Assembly (NCBI RefSeq): GCF_013822795.1
Contig: NZ_PNLB01000021.1
Location: forward strand, 1-64,000
Reading direction: 5' to 3'
Source: Phenylobacterium sp.
Lineage (GTDB): Bacteria > Pseudomonadota > Alphaproteobacteria > Caulobacterales > Caulobacteraceae
DNA: 64,000 nt
This document shows, in pieces, positions 35,886 to 44,336 of this stretch. A model generated the notes under the pieces. It was not told where the DNA came from and ran no database searches. It worked only from the letters and a program-made list of their open reading frames with translations. Both the position numbers and the translations under genes were made by a program. Positions within the stretch are counted from its first letter, which is position 1; each line of letters opens with the position of its first letter.

Positions 35886-37099
35886 GCCTGAGCGACGGCG
35901 TCCGCGCCGTCCTCGACCGCCGGCTCGCCGCCGGCTCGGGCGCGCCGATCGCCGTCGCGCTTTCCGGTGGAGGCGATTCCCGCGCGCTGGCGCTGCTCGC
36001 CGCCGACTGGGCCCAGGCCCACGGCCGGCAGCTGGCGATTCTGACCGTCGACCACGGGCTCAGCCCCGACAGTGCAGCGTGGAGCGGCGCTTGCGCGGCG
36101 CTCGCCCTGCGGCTGGGCGCTGCTTTTCACCCCCTGGCCTGGACCGGCGAGAAGCCTGCCCACGGCCTGCCCGCCGCCGCCCGCGCCGCCCGCCACCGAC
36201 TGCTGGCCGACGCCGCCCGGCGGATTGGCGCTCGCGTCGTCCTGCTCGGTCATACCGCCAGCGACCTGGCCGAGGCCGCCGCCATGCGCGCGGCGGGCTC
36301 GACCACCCCCTCGCCGCGCGAATGGGCCCCCTCGCCCGCCTGGCCGGAAGGGCGTGGGGTGTTCCTGCTGCGACCGATGCTGACCGCCAGCCGCGCGCAA
36401 ATCCGCGACTGGTTGGCCGCCCAGGGCGAGACCTGGATCGACGATCCGGCCAATGACGATCTGCGCTTCGCCCGCGCCCGGGCTCGCCTCGCCGGCCCCG
36501 ACGCGGCCGAGCCGCTGGCGCCGCTGGGGCCGGAGCTGGCCGCTCTGGCCGCCGCCGCCCAGGTCGACGCCGCCGGCGTCGTGGCGTTGCCGCGCGCCGG
36601 CCTGCCGCCGCGCTTGGTCGCTGCGGCCGCCCTCTGCGCGGCCGGAACCAACCGCCCGCCACGCGCCGACCGGCTGGCGCGGGTCATGGAACATCTGGCG
36701 CTCGACGAGCCGTTCATCGCCACCCTGTCGGGCGCACGGATCCAGGCCAAGGCCGGGCGCGCCCTGTTCATGCGCGAGCCGGGCGAACTGCTGCGCACCG
36801 GCCTCGCCGACCAGATGATGGCCCCTGGAGAGCAGGTGGTGTGGGACGGCCGCTTCGAGATCGCCGCCGAGCGGGTGGCCGTAATCGCCCCGCTGGCCGG
36901 CCACGCCGCCCAGCTGCCGCGCGACCAGCGCGCGGCCCTGCGGGAGATCCCCGCCCGCGCCCGGGCCGCCCTCCCGGTGGTGCTCGACGGCGACGAGGCC
37001 TCCTGTCCGTTGCTCGCGCAGACGCCAGGCCTCGCCATTCGCAACCTGGTGCACGAGCGGTTGCTCGCCGCCAGCGGCGCGGTGGAACGCGAGCCCTAG
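35873..37099 (+). CDS. tilS: tRNA(Ile)-lysidine synthetase
   Basis: 408 residues from a GTG at 35873 overlapping cpoB. N-terminal PP-loop ATPase: VALSGGGDSRALALLAADW is the SGG(x)DS motif and TVDHGLSPDS is the second signature, with GHTASDLAEAAAMR after it. It makes lysidine at the wobble base of tRNA-Ile(CAU), needed to read AUA. In related genomes ftsH often follows tilS; here a convergent alpha/beta hydrolase follows instead. Confidence 0.95.
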   Translation: MLGLSLSDGVRAVLDRRLAAGSGAPIAVALSGGGDSRALALLAADWAQAHGRQLAILTVDHGLSPDSAAWSGACAALALRLGAAFHPLAWTGEKPAHGLPAAARAARHRLLADAARRIGARVVLLGHTASDLAEAAAMRAAGSTTPSPREWAPSPAWPEGRGVFLLRPMLTASRAQIRDWLAAQGETWIDDPANDDLRFARARARLAGPDAAEPLAPLGPELAALAAAAQVDAAGVVALPRAGLPPRLVAAAALCAAGTNRPPRADRLARVMEHLALDEPFIATLSGARIQAKAGRALFMREPGELLRTGLADQMMAPGEQVVWDGRFEIAAERVAVIAPLAGHAAQLPRDQRAALREIPARARAALPVVLDGDEASCPLLAQTPGLAIRNLVHERLLAASGAVEREP

Positions 37100-37968
37100 C
37101 GCGCAGCGCTCCGCAGCACGTGCTCGATGCCCTTGAGGATCGGGTCGGCGAAGGCCTTGCCGAGCAGATTGGCGTGGTTGGCGCCCTTCACATGCTCGAC
37201 ATAGCCGTGCTCGGACAGCTCGGCCGGTGCGACCTGCAGCGCCTTCAGCCGGGTCGCCGCATCGCCGGCCGTCACCACCGCCACCGGCAGCTCCGGGGCG
37301 AAGCGGCCCGCCTCGCGGCCCTGGCCGGAGGTTCGCGGCCAGTTCAGCACCTCTTCGGCCGCCCAACGGGCGTGGCTGGCCGAGCCGTAGACCCGACGCT
37401 TTTCCTTTCGCGCCTCGCCCTCCAGCCCGATCAGGTCGCCGATCACCAGCGACACCGGCCGCATGAAGCCCGCGTCCGACCAGGCGCCGACCAGCTTCAT
37501 CGCGCCGCGATAGGCGTGGATCCCCAGGGCCGTGCGGCGCTCGTCAAGCATCTCCGGCGTCACCGCGTCGACCAGCACCACGCCCAGCACCCGCTCGCGG
37601 TTGCGCGGCACGAACACCCGCGCCATCAGCCCGGCCATCGAGTGGCCGGTGTAGACGATCGGCCCATTCTCCCCCAGCCGCGCCAGCAGCGCCTCCAGGT
37701 CGGCGGCGATCGCCCGACCGTCGCGCGGCTCGGGGCTCGGATCCGAATAGCCCAGGCCCGCCCGGTCATAGGCCAGACTGCGTAGGCCACGGGCGGCGAG
37801 ACGCTCCTGCACCACCGCCCAGTCGGCGGCGCAGCCGAACGAGCCGCACTCCAGGACGATCAGGGGACGCTCGCTCTGCGGTCCGGTCGAGGTGGCCCGG
37901 ATCCGCCGCCCGCCGATGTCCACCATCTGGCCTCGGGAGGGGTGAAAACGCTGGGCCGTCATCTGCAT
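37096..37968 (-). CDS. Alpha/beta hydrolase
   Basis: 290 residues. RGQMVDIGGRRIRAT then VLECGSFGCAADW (oxyanion region), nucleophile Ser in GHSMAGLMA, Asp near VVLVDAVTP or AVVTAGD and His in KGANHANLL give the hydrolase fold; the family is alpha/beta esterase-lipase. Convergent with tilS (stop codons overlap at 37096-37099). Substrate unknown. Confidence 0.88.
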   Translation of the reverse strand: MQMTAQRFHPSRGQMVDIGGRRIRATSTGPQSERPLIVLECGSFGCAADWAVVQERLAARGLRSLAYDRAGLGYSDPSPEPRDGRAIAADLEALLARLGENGPIVYTGHSMAGLMARVFVPRNRERVLGVVLVDAVTPEMLDERRTALGIHAYRGAMKLVGAWSDAGFMRPVSLVIGDLIGLEGEARKEKRRVYGSASHARWAAEEVLNWPRTSGQGREAGRFAPELPVAVVTAGDAATRLKALQVAPAELSEHGYVEHVKGANHANLLGKAFADPILKGIEHVLRSAAR

Positions 37969-38026
37969 ATCTTGAGCATCACCCCAATCTAGTCGAGGTT
38001 GCCGGCGAAACTAGGAGTCGGTGGGA

Positions 38027-38443
38027 ATGTTGCGGACGATCTTGCGAACGGCCCTGGGCGTGGTGCTGGGCCTGCTCGTCGGCCTGCTGATCATCCTGGC
38101 GGTCGAAGGCGTCGGCCACACGATCTTCCCGCCGCCGCCGGGCGTTAACCTGACCGACCCGGCCCAGCTCGCCACCGTCATGGCCAAGATCCCGACCCCG
38201 GCCAAGTTCGGCGTGCTGCTGGCCTGGTTCCTCGGCACGCTGGGCGGGGCCGCGGTCGGCAATCTGATCGCCGGCCGCCGCCCCTGGGCCGGGCGCATCG
38301 TCACGCTGCTCGTCCTGGCGCTGTCGATCTTCAACATGTCCGACATTCCGCACCCGGCCTGGATGGCGGTCAGCGCCGTCGTCCTGATCCTGTTCGGCGG
38401 CTTCGTGGCCGACCGCGCCTTCGGCCAGCCGCGACCGCGCTAG
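38027..38443 (+). CDS. Small integral membrane protein, unknown function
   Basis: 138 residues from the ATG at 38027 with AGGAG nine bases upstream (a GTG two codons earlier is too close to it). Four hydrophobic segments: LRTALGVVLGLLVGLLIILAVEGVG, FGVLLAWFLGTLGGAAVGNLIAG, RIVTLLVLALSIFNM and AWMAVSAVVLILFGGFVAD. No family recognised. The stop codon overlaps that of the convergent LytM peptidase. Confidence 0.8.
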   Translation: MLRTILRTALGVVLGLLVGLLIILAVEGVGHTIFPPPPGVNLTDPAQLATVMAKIPTPAKFGVLLAWFLGTLGGAAVGNLIAGRRPWAGRIVTLLVLALSIFNMSDIPHPAWMAVSAVVLILFGGFVADRAFGQPRPR

Positions 38444-39180
38444 CTGGCGACGTCCAGGCGCGCCATCACCCGCTCGCCGCCGGCGGCCTTGCGATGCTTG
38501 CGCCCGCCCGAGGCCTGCGCCACCCGCACCTTCTTCGGATAGTAGGCCGCCGTCTGCATCGGCAGCTGCTCTGCAGTGGCGAACTCGCGGCCCATGAAGG
38601 CCGTGGGATTGAGCGGCGTGTCGCCGCGACGCATCTCGAAGTGCAGGTGCGGTCCGGTCGAGATCCCGCTCGAACCGATGCGGCCGATCACGGTCCCGCC
38701 GGTCACAGTCGCGCCAGCCTTGGCCCCGCGCTCGATCCGCCCCAGGTGGGCGTAGAAGCTGGTCAGCCCGCCGTCGTGCTTGACCTCGACGAAGCGGCCG
38801 TAGGACGGGCTGGTCCCGGCCCGCACGATCACCCCGTCCTCGACGGCGGTCACCGGCGTCCCCGACGGCGCGGCGATGTCGACCCCGCGATGCAGCCGCC
38901 CATGGCTCTCCCACGGCATGCGGCGCAGGCCGAACGGCGAGTTGACGCTATGTCCGGCGACCGGCTCGCCGAACGCGAAGTCCGGCTCGGGCGGCGGCGG
39001 CGCGGGCGGGACTTCGGCGACCACCTTGGCGTAGACCGGGGCCGGCTCGGGCGCGCGCGGCGCGATCGCCGTGGTCGCAAAGGCGGCGGTGACGACGCTC
39101 AGGGTCAAGGCGACCGCGAGCAGGCCTTCGACCCAAAAGTGACGCATGCCGGCGTGCGCGGCCAAAGTCATCGAATTCAA
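38440..39180 (-). CDS. M23-family LytM-type peptidase
   Basis: 246 residues with an N-terminal transmembrane or signal segment (FWVEGLLAVALTLSVVTAAFATTAIA) and a Pro-rich linker, then the LytM/M23 domain about 90-205. Zinc ligands HRGVD (His, Asp) and the HLHFEMR motif (His) are intact, so the enzyme looks active. It probably cleaves peptidoglycan stem peptides in the periplasm or on the outer membrane. A basic C-terminal tail (KKVRVAQASGGRKHRKAAGG) is unusual. Promoter probably in 39181-39300. Confidence 0.9.
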   Translation of the reverse strand: MNSMTLAAHAGMRHFWVEGLLAVALTLSVVTAAFATTAIAPRAPEPAPVYAKVVAEVPPAPPPPEPDFAFGEPVAGHSVNSPFGLRRMPWESHGRLHRGVDIAAPSGTPVTAVEDGVIVRAGTSPSYGRFVEVKHDGGLTSFYAHLGRIERGAKAGATVTGGTVIGRIGSSGISTGPHLHFEMRRGDTPLNPTAFMGREFATAEQLPMQTAAYYPKKVRVAQASGGRKHRKAAGGERVMARLDVAS

Positions 39181-39253
39181 GAACCGACCTCTTCCAGTAC
39201 AGTCGAGCTATACAAGCGACCACTAGAGGTTATGTGGTCTAGCCGCGACGACG

Positions 39254-39268
39254 CCCCGCTCTGCGGGG
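39254..39268. repeat. Short hairpin CCCCGC-TCT-GCGGGG
   Basis: Perfect 6-bp arms with a 3-base loop in the gene-free stretch upstream of the LytM gene. Role unknown. Confidence 0.4.
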
Positions 39269-39351
39269 AAGCTGATTGACCGCTCTTGTATCCCAAAACC
39301 CGCCACATAGGCGCACTTCATGTGACACACATTGTCGCGCCACGGAACCTT

Positions 39352-39370
39352 GTGCGGACTTCTTCCGCAC
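39352..39370. repeat. Hairpin GTGCGGA-CTTCT-TCCGCAC
   Basis: Perfect 7-bp arms with a 5-base loop, in the same gene-free stretch. It could belong to a leader or small RNA; unproven. Confidence 0.4.
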
Positions 39371-39433
39371 GCATAGGCGTTGCTAAGAAATATACTCAGC
39401 TTGACTGTTTCGCCACCTGGCAGCCAACGAAAA

Positions 39434-39459
39434 GGGCGCGCCCAGCCCTGGACGCGCCC
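39434..39459 (-). terminator. Terminator of the pnt operon
   Basis: Arms GGGCGCG and CGCGCCC with a 12-base loop; on the minus strand the stem is followed by TTTTC, giving an intrinsic terminator for the pntB end 30 bases downstream of its stop. Confidence 0.65.
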
Positions 39460-39488
39460 CCTCCGCAGTGACCTGTGATGCTCGACGA

Positions 39489-40910
39489 TCAGAGGCCCTT
39501 GAGGATCCCCTCGACCATCTTCTTGGCGTCCCCGAACAGCATCATCGTGTTGTCACGGAAGAAGAGTTCGTTCTCGACCCCGGCGTAGCCCGAGGACATG
39601 CCGCGCTTCACGAAGAGGACGGTCCGCGCCTTTTCGACGTCCAGGATCGGCATGCCGTAGATCGCCGAGGTCGGATCGGTCTTCGCCGCCGGATTGGTGA
39701 CGTCGTTGGCCCCGATCACGAACGCCACGTCGGCGGTCGGGAACTCGGCGTTGATATCCTCCAGTTCGAAGACCTCGTCGTAAGGCACGTTGGCTTCGGC
39801 CAGCAGGACGTTCATGTGGCCCGGCATCCGCCCGGCGACCGGGTGGATGGCGTACTTCACGTCGACGCCCTCTTCCTTCAGCTTGTCGGCCATTTCGCGC
39901 AGGGCGTGCTGCGCCTGGCTGACCGCCATGCCGTAGCCCGGGACGATGATCACCTTGCTGGCGTTCTTCATGATGAAGGCGGCGTCGTCGGCGGAGCCTT
40001 GCTTGACCGGACGGGTCTCGACCTTGCCGCCGGCGCCAGCCGCGGCGCTGTCGTCGGCGCCAAAGCCGCCGAGGATCACCGAGATGAAGCTGCGGTTCAT
40101 CCCCTTGCACATGATGTAGCTGAGGATCGCGCCGGACGAACCAACCAGCGCGCCGGTGATGATCAGGGTGACGTTCTCGAGCGTGAAGCCCAGCGCCGCC
40201 GCCGCCCAGCCGGAATAGCTGTTCAGCATGGACACCACGACCGGCATGTCCGCGCCGCCGATCGGGATGATCAGGGTGACGCCGATCAGCAGCGCCAGGG
40301 CGAAGATGGCCCAGAACGCCCAGATCGCCTGGCCGCCGCTCATCACCAGCACCACCACCAAGCCGACGATGGCCAGGGCGATGAGGATGTTCAGCAGGTG
40401 GCGGGCCGGCAGCAGGATCGGCGCGCCCGACATGTTGCCGTTCAGCTTGGCGAACGCGATCACCGAACCGGTGAAGGTGATGGCGCCGATGGCCAGGCCC
40501 AGCGACAGCTCGATCAGCGAGGTCGTGTGCACCAGGCCGTCCGGCGTGGCGATGCCATAGGCCTGCGGCGTGTGGATGGCGGCGACCGCCACCAGACAGG
40601 CGGCCATGCCGACCAGGCTGTGGAAGGCGGCGACCAGCTGCGGCATCGAGGTCATCGCGACCTTGCGGGCGATGACCGCCCCGACCGCGCCGCCGATGGC
40701 GATGCCGCCCAGGATCAGGCCCAGGGTCAACGGGTCGAGCTTGCCCTGGCTGAACAGCGTCAGCAGCGCCGTGCCGACCGCGATGGCCATGCCGATCATG
40801 CCGTTGCGGTTGCCCGCCTGGCTGGTGGTCGGCGACGAGAGGCCCCGCAGGGCCAGGATGAATAGGACGCCCGAGACGATGTAGGCGATGGCGGCGAGAT
40901 TAGCGTTCAT
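39489..40910 (-). CDS. pntB: NAD(P) transhydrogenase subunit beta
   Basis: 473 residues. Eight to nine transmembrane helices in the first 300 residues, then the NADP(H)-binding domain III with PGYGMAVSQAQHAL and the AGRMPGHMNVLLAEANVPYD and VIGANDVTNPAA segments. With the split alpha subunits encoded just upstream it couples proton flow to reduction of NADP by NADH. Last gene of the operon. Confidence 0.97.
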   Translation of the reverse strand: MNANLAAIAYIVSGVLFILALRGLSSPTTSQAGNRNGMIGMAIAVGTALLTLFSQGKLDPLTLGLILGGIAIGGAVGAVIARKVAMTSMPQLVAAFHSLVGMAACLVAVAAIHTPQAYGIATPDGLVHTTSLIELSLGLAIGAITFTGSVIAFAKLNGNMSGAPILLPARHLLNILIALAIVGLVVVLVMSGGQAIWAFWAIFALALLIGVTLIIPIGGADMPVVVSMLNSYSGWAAAALGFTLENVTLIITGALVGSSGAILSYIMCKGMNRSFISVILGGFGADDSAAAGAGGKVETRPVKQGSADDAAFIMKNASKVIIVPGYGMAVSQAQHALREMADKLKEEGVDVKYAIHPVAGRMPGHMNVLLAEANVPYDEVFELEDINAEFPTADVAFVIGANDVTNPAAKTDPTSAIYGMPILDVEKARTVLFVKRGMSSGYAGVENELFFRDNTMMLFGDAKKMVEGILKGL

Positions 40911-40926
40911 GTTCCCCCCGCTCCCC

Positions 40927-41244
40927 TTACTTTTGCTTTTTCTTGTACATGGCCAGCATGCGCTGGGTGACGAGGAACCCGCCGAAGATGTTGACCGCCG
41001 CGAAGGCTGCGGCGACGGCGCCGGCTCCCTTGGAGATCAGCACGTTCTGGGTCAACTCGCCGTCCGTTCCGCTCGCCGCGGCGGCCAGCAGCGCGCCGAC
41101 GATGATCACGGACGAGATGGCGTTGGTCACCGCCATCAGCGGGGTATGCAGCGCGGGCGTCACGCTCCAGACGACGTAGTAGCCCACGAAGATCGCCAGG
41201 ACGAAGATCGCCAGGCGGAAGACTGTTGGATCGACGGCTTCCAT
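40927..41244 (-). CDS. pntAB: NAD(P) transhydrogenase subunit alpha part 2 (membrane part)
   Basis: 105 residues: three transmembrane helices (FRLAIFVLAIFVGYYVVWSVTP, ISSVIIVGALLAAAASG and GAGAVAAAFAAVNIFGGFLVT). Matches the small separate alpha-2 subunit of alphaproteobacterial transhydrogenases such as PntAB of Rhodospirillum. Lies 16 bases before pntB and 14 bases after pntAA. Confidence 0.95.
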   Translation of the reverse strand: MEAVDPTVFRLAIFVLAIFVGYYVVWSVTPALHTPLMAVTNAISSVIIVGALLAAAASGTDGELTQNVLISKGAGAVAAAFAAVNIFGGFLVTQRMLAMYKKKQK

Positions 41245-41258
41245 CGGTGCGGCTCCGG

Positions 41259-42392
41259 TCAGGCGGTCAGGTTGGGATGGACGATCGCGCCGCCCTGGGT
41301 GACGAGCGCGGCCTTCAGGATCTCGTCTTCGAAGTCGGGGGCGAACTTGCCCTCCTTGTCGAGGAACAGCCCGGAGAAGGCGAACAGGTTGCGGGCGTAG
41401 AGCGCGCTGGCGTCGGCGGCGATGCGGCCCGGCAGGTTCGACTTGCCGAGGATCTTCGCGCCGTTGGCGGTCACCGCGACCTCGTCCAGCTTTGCCCCCT
41501 CGACGTTGCCGCCTTGCTCTATGGCCAGGTCGACCAGCACCGAGCCCGGCTTCATCGACGCGACCTGCGCGGCGCTGACAAGCTTGGGGGCCGGCCGGCC
41601 GGGGATCAGCGCCGTGGTGATGACGATGTCCTGCTTGGCGATGTGGCTGGAGACCAGCTCCGCCTGCTTGGCCTGGTACTCGGCGCTCATTTCCTTGGCG
41701 TAGCCGCCAGCGGTCTGGGCGTTCTTGAACTCTTCGTCCTCGACGGCCAGGAACTTGGCGCCCAGGCTCTCGACCTGCTCCTTGGTGGCTGGGCGCACGT
41801 CGGTGGCGGTGACCACCGCGCCCAGGCGGCGCGCCGTGGCGATCGCCTGCAAGCCCGCGACGCCGACCCCCATCACGAACACCTTGGCGGCGGCGACCGT
41901 GCCGGCCGCGGTCATCATCATCGGCAGCGCCTTGCCGTAGGCCTCAGCGCCTTCGATCACGGCGCGATAGCCGGCGAGGTTGGCCTGCGAGGACAGCACG
42001 TCCATGACCTGAGCGCGGGTGATCCGCGGCACGAACTCCATGGCGAAGGCGGTCGCGCCCTTGGCGGCCAGCGCCTTCAGCGCGTCCTTCTCAACGTACG
42101 GATTGAGAGTCGCGACGACGACGGCGCCGCTCTTCAGCGCCGCGATCTCCTCGTCCACCGGCGCGCGCACCTTGAACAGGATGTCGGCCTTGCCGATAGC
42201 GTCCTTGGCGGTCTTGGCCAGGGTCGCGCCGGCCGCCTCATAGTCGGCGTCGACATAGCTGGCGGTGGTTCCCGCCCCGGCTTCCACGGTCACCGCAAAG
42301 CCGGCGGCTATGAGTTTCTTGACGGTCTCTGGGGTCGCGGCCACGCGCGTCTCCCCCGCGCGGCGTTCCTTGGTGACGGCGATCGTCGTCAT
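41259..42392 (-). CDS. pntAA: NAD(P) transhydrogenase subunit alpha part 1 (soluble NAD-binding domain)
   Basis: 377 residues beginning MTTIAVTKERRAGETRVAATPETV, the alanine-dehydrogenase/PntA domain I signature; the Rossmann motif VFVMGVGVAGLQAIATARRLGA binds NAD(H). First gene of the pntAA-pntAB-pntB operon, whose promoter lies in 42393-42500; a CAAAC-N4-GTTTG palindrome sits there. Confidence 0.97.
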   Translation of the reverse strand: MTTIAVTKERRAGETRVAATPETVKKLIAAGFAVTVEAGAGTTASYVDADYEAAGATLAKTAKDAIGKADILFKVRAPVDEEIAALKSGAVVVATLNPYVEKDALKALAAKGATAFAMEFVPRITRAQVMDVLSSQANLAGYRAVIEGAEAYGKALPMMMTAAGTVAAAKVFVMGVGVAGLQAIATARRLGAVVTATDVRPATKEQVESLGAKFLAVEDEEFKNAQTAGGYAKEMSAEYQAKQAELVSSHIAKQDIVITTALIPGRPAPKLVSAAQVASMKPGSVLVDLAIEQGGNVEGAKLDEVAVTANGAKILGKSNLPGRIAADASALYARNLFAFSGLFLDKEGKFAPDFEDEILKAALVTQGGAIVHPNLTA

Positions 42393-42479
42393 GCGCCCCT
42401 TATCCCCCTACTCGTTCCCTACCTGACGGCGACCATAGAGGCCGCCGCCAGCCGTTGTCCAGCGACCGCAGCGCAACAT

Positions 42480-42495
42480 TCAAACAAATGTTTGA
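42480..42495. promoter_or_regulatory. Palindrome TCAAACAAATGTTTGA upstream of the pnt operon
   Basis: 7-bp arms TCAAACA and TGTTTGA with two central bases; fits CAAAC-N4-GTTTG, the PsrA-type pattern, exactly. It lies about 88 bases upstream of the pntAA start and differs from the copy at 13850-13865 in two bases only. Confidence 0.55.
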
Positions 42496-42639
42496 CGATC
42501 AACCCCTTTGGCGCTCAGGGTTTGTCGATGGCCCGTCGCCCCTGGTCGAACGCCAGTCCACGCCGGTCGAAGCGCGGCTGACCGCGCCCCTCATCCGCGT
42601 CACCGGTTCGCCGCTCAATCCAGAAAAAGTCGGTGACCT

Positions 42640-43047
42640 GTGAAAAGAACTGCACTTGTCCTGTCCGCCGCGCTCTCGCTCGCGGCTATCCTCGCCCCAC
42701 CCGCCCTGGCCGACGGCGCCATCCGCCACGGCGACGACACCCTGACCTGCGAGGCGCTTTCCGCCGAAGCCGGCAAGCTGGAGGACGCCGAGGTCCGCCG
42801 GGCCCAGCGGGCCGAAACCGGCCGCAAATTCATGGGCTTCGCAGGCTCGGCGCTAGCCTCCGCCGGCCCCGGCATGATCGCCCGCGCCGATGCCGGAGAG
42901 GGGACCATTCTTGCCCAGCAGATGATGCGGTCCGTCGGCTCACAGGCCTCGGCCACCGCCGCCCAGGGCGCCGCCCCGCCCCCAGCCGGGCCGCAGGCGC
43001 GCCGCCTCGAACGTGTCAGGACCCTGATGACCGAGAAGAGCTGCTGA
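42640..43047 (+). CDS. Exported protein of unknown function
   Basis: 135 residues from a GTG; the signal peptide MKRTALVLSAALSLAAILAPPALA is clear. The mature part has a Cys near the start (DTLTCEAL) and a terminal Cys (EKSC), a helical middle (LEDAEVRRAQRAETGRKFMG) and Ala/Pro-rich C-terminal part. No family recognised. It is followed 2 bases later by a second exported protein, suggesting one unit. Confidence 0.75.
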   Translation: MKRTALVLSAALSLAAILAPPALADGAIRHGDDTLTCEALSAEAGKLEDAEVRRAQRAETGRKFMGFAGSALASAGPGMIARADAGEGTILAQQMMRSVGSQASATAAQGAAPPPAGPQARRLERVRTLMTEKSC

Positions 43048-43049
43048 CC

Positions 43050-43949
43050 ATGCGCTTGCCCCTCATAATCCTCGCCACGCTCGCCGCGGCCAGTCCGGCG
43101 TTCGCCGAGCAGAGCCCAGCCTCGGCCGCCGCCAAAGGCCGCATCACTCCGCTCAGCGTCCAGGTGATCGGCTCCCTGCCGCCGGCCGAGGCGAAAGCCT
43201 TCACCGCCAAGGCTGGGACGATCATCGACAAGGTGCTGGCCACGCCGGCCCTGCACCAGCCGCGCGGCTTCTCGATCACCCGCTCCCTGACCATCGACAG
43301 CCCGCCCAGCGACCAGCCGCAAGGCCAGCCGTTCCTTGGCCGCGCGACCATGATCCCCCAGATGATCGACCTGGAGGCCGGCGCCAAACCCGACGCCGCC
43401 GGCGCCTATATGGGCCGCCTGGAGGGCCCGCCCCTCCAGATCCGGTTCAACAACCTGGCGGCGCTCTACCCCAACGACAACGGCGAGCGCCTCGACCAGC
43501 CGCGCGACCTGCCGCTGACGATGACCCCAATCGGGGGCTTCCCCGTCTTCCAGGTCGGCATCCGCCAGGTGATCCTGATCACCAAGCCGGGCCGCCAGCC
43601 CTACCGGCCGATGACCAAGGGCGAGTACCTCGACTGGCTGGCCAAGGAGATCCCGAGCGACGTGCGCCTGACGCCGACCCGGGCGGCGTTGACCGGGCAG
43701 CAGCTCGCCGCGCCGGCCTGCGCCAGCTCGCGTCTGCGCGAGCTGTTCGGCGACTGCGCCGCAGGCGCGGCCCAGCTCGTCCGCCTCAACCCGGACTACT
43801 TCGACAAGGGCGCGCGAAAGGGCGCGATCCAGCTGGTGGCGATCTCCACGCCGATCCCCGGCGGCCACGGCCACAAGATCCTGGAGCCCAAGCTCAAGGC
43901 CGCCGCCTCCGAGCTCGACCTGGCCTCGATCCAGGCGCTGCTGGACTAG
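43050..43949 (+). CDS. Exported protein of unknown function
   Basis: 299 residues from the ATG at 43050. Signal peptide MRLPLIILATLAAASPAFA. The rest, with GRITPLSVQVIGSLP, IDSPPSDQPQGQPFLGRA and LAAPACASSRLRELFGDCA, has no recognised family; two or more Cys may form a disulfide. It is adjacent to the preceding exported protein (2-base gap) and convergent with a small cytochrome oxidase-type gene. A terminator hairpin separates them. Confidence 0.78.
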   Translation: MRLPLIILATLAAASPAFAEQSPASAAAKGRITPLSVQVIGSLPPAEAKAFTAKAGTIIDKVLATPALHQPRGFSITRSLTIDSPPSDQPQGQPFLGRATMIPQMIDLEAGAKPDAAGAYMGRLEGPPLQIRFNNLAALYPNDNGERLDQPRDLPLTMTPIGGFPVFQVGIRQVILITKPGRQPYRPMTKGEYLDWLAKEIPSDVRLTPTRAALTGQQLAAPACASSRLRELFGDCAAGAAQLVRLNPDYFDKGARKGAIQLVAISTPIPGGHGHKILEPKLKAAASELDLASIQALLD

Positions 43950-43959
43950 AACGCAAAAA

Positions 43960-43985
43960 GGCGGGCGCCGTCGCCGGCGCCCGCC
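43960..43985 (-). terminator. Terminator between convergent exported-protein and oxidase-subunit genes
   Basis: Perfect 11-bp arms GGCGGGCGCCG and CGGCGCCCGCC with a 4-base loop; on the minus strand TTTTT follows the stem, an intrinsic terminator for the gene at 44013-44246. It also serves the plus-strand gene. Confidence 0.7.
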
Positions 43986-44012
43986 CTTCGAATGCTTGGA
44001 ACGCGATCGCCC

Positions 44013-44246
44013 TTAGTGGGCGTCGTCGCCGCCGTGCTCGCGCAGCACGAAGTAGCCGCCGACCGCCATGATCACGCCAACCGCCAGGCTGCCGAGGAAG
44101 CTCGTCGGGGTGCAGAACGCCAGCACCAGGAAGACCAGCAGGGCGGCGAGCGCCAGCGAGCCCCACTTCGTCAGCATGACGAACAGGTGGTAGGTCGAGG
44201 TCTGCTCGTGGATGTCCATGTCGCCGCGGTGGTATTCGGAAGCCAT
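44013..44246 (-). CDS. Small aa3-type cytochrome c oxidase subunit IV-like protein
   Basis: 77 residues from the ATG at 44246 (MASEYHRGDMDIHEQTSTYH); two hydrophobic helices. The DMDIHEQTSTYHLFVMLTKWGSLALAAL region matches the COX4_pro_2 family found with alphaproteobacterial aa3 oxidases. It is far from any oxidase gene in this window, so it may act in trans. Ends with a strong terminator. Confidence 0.8.
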   Translation of the reverse strand: MASEYHRGDMDIHEQTSTYHLFVMLTKWGSLALAALLVFLVLAFCTPTSFLGSLAVGVIMAVGGYFVLREHGGDDAH

Positions 44247-44336
44247 GGCGGAGCCGTCTCTCTCTTCGAAAATTCTGTTGCCGCCGGACCTACACGAACC
44301 GCAGGCCGGCCTCAAGGGTTCCTGGCGCCGCTTGTC

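Larger units (their letters stand above)
39181..39488. other. Gene-free stretch of 308 bases with hairpins
   Basis: No gene is supported. It contains the hairpin CCCCGC-TCT-GCGGGG (39254-39268), a stem GTGCGGA-CTTCT-TCCGCAC (39352-39370), a promoter-like AT-rich zone near 39380-39410 and the pnt terminator (39434-39459). Confidence 0.55.
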
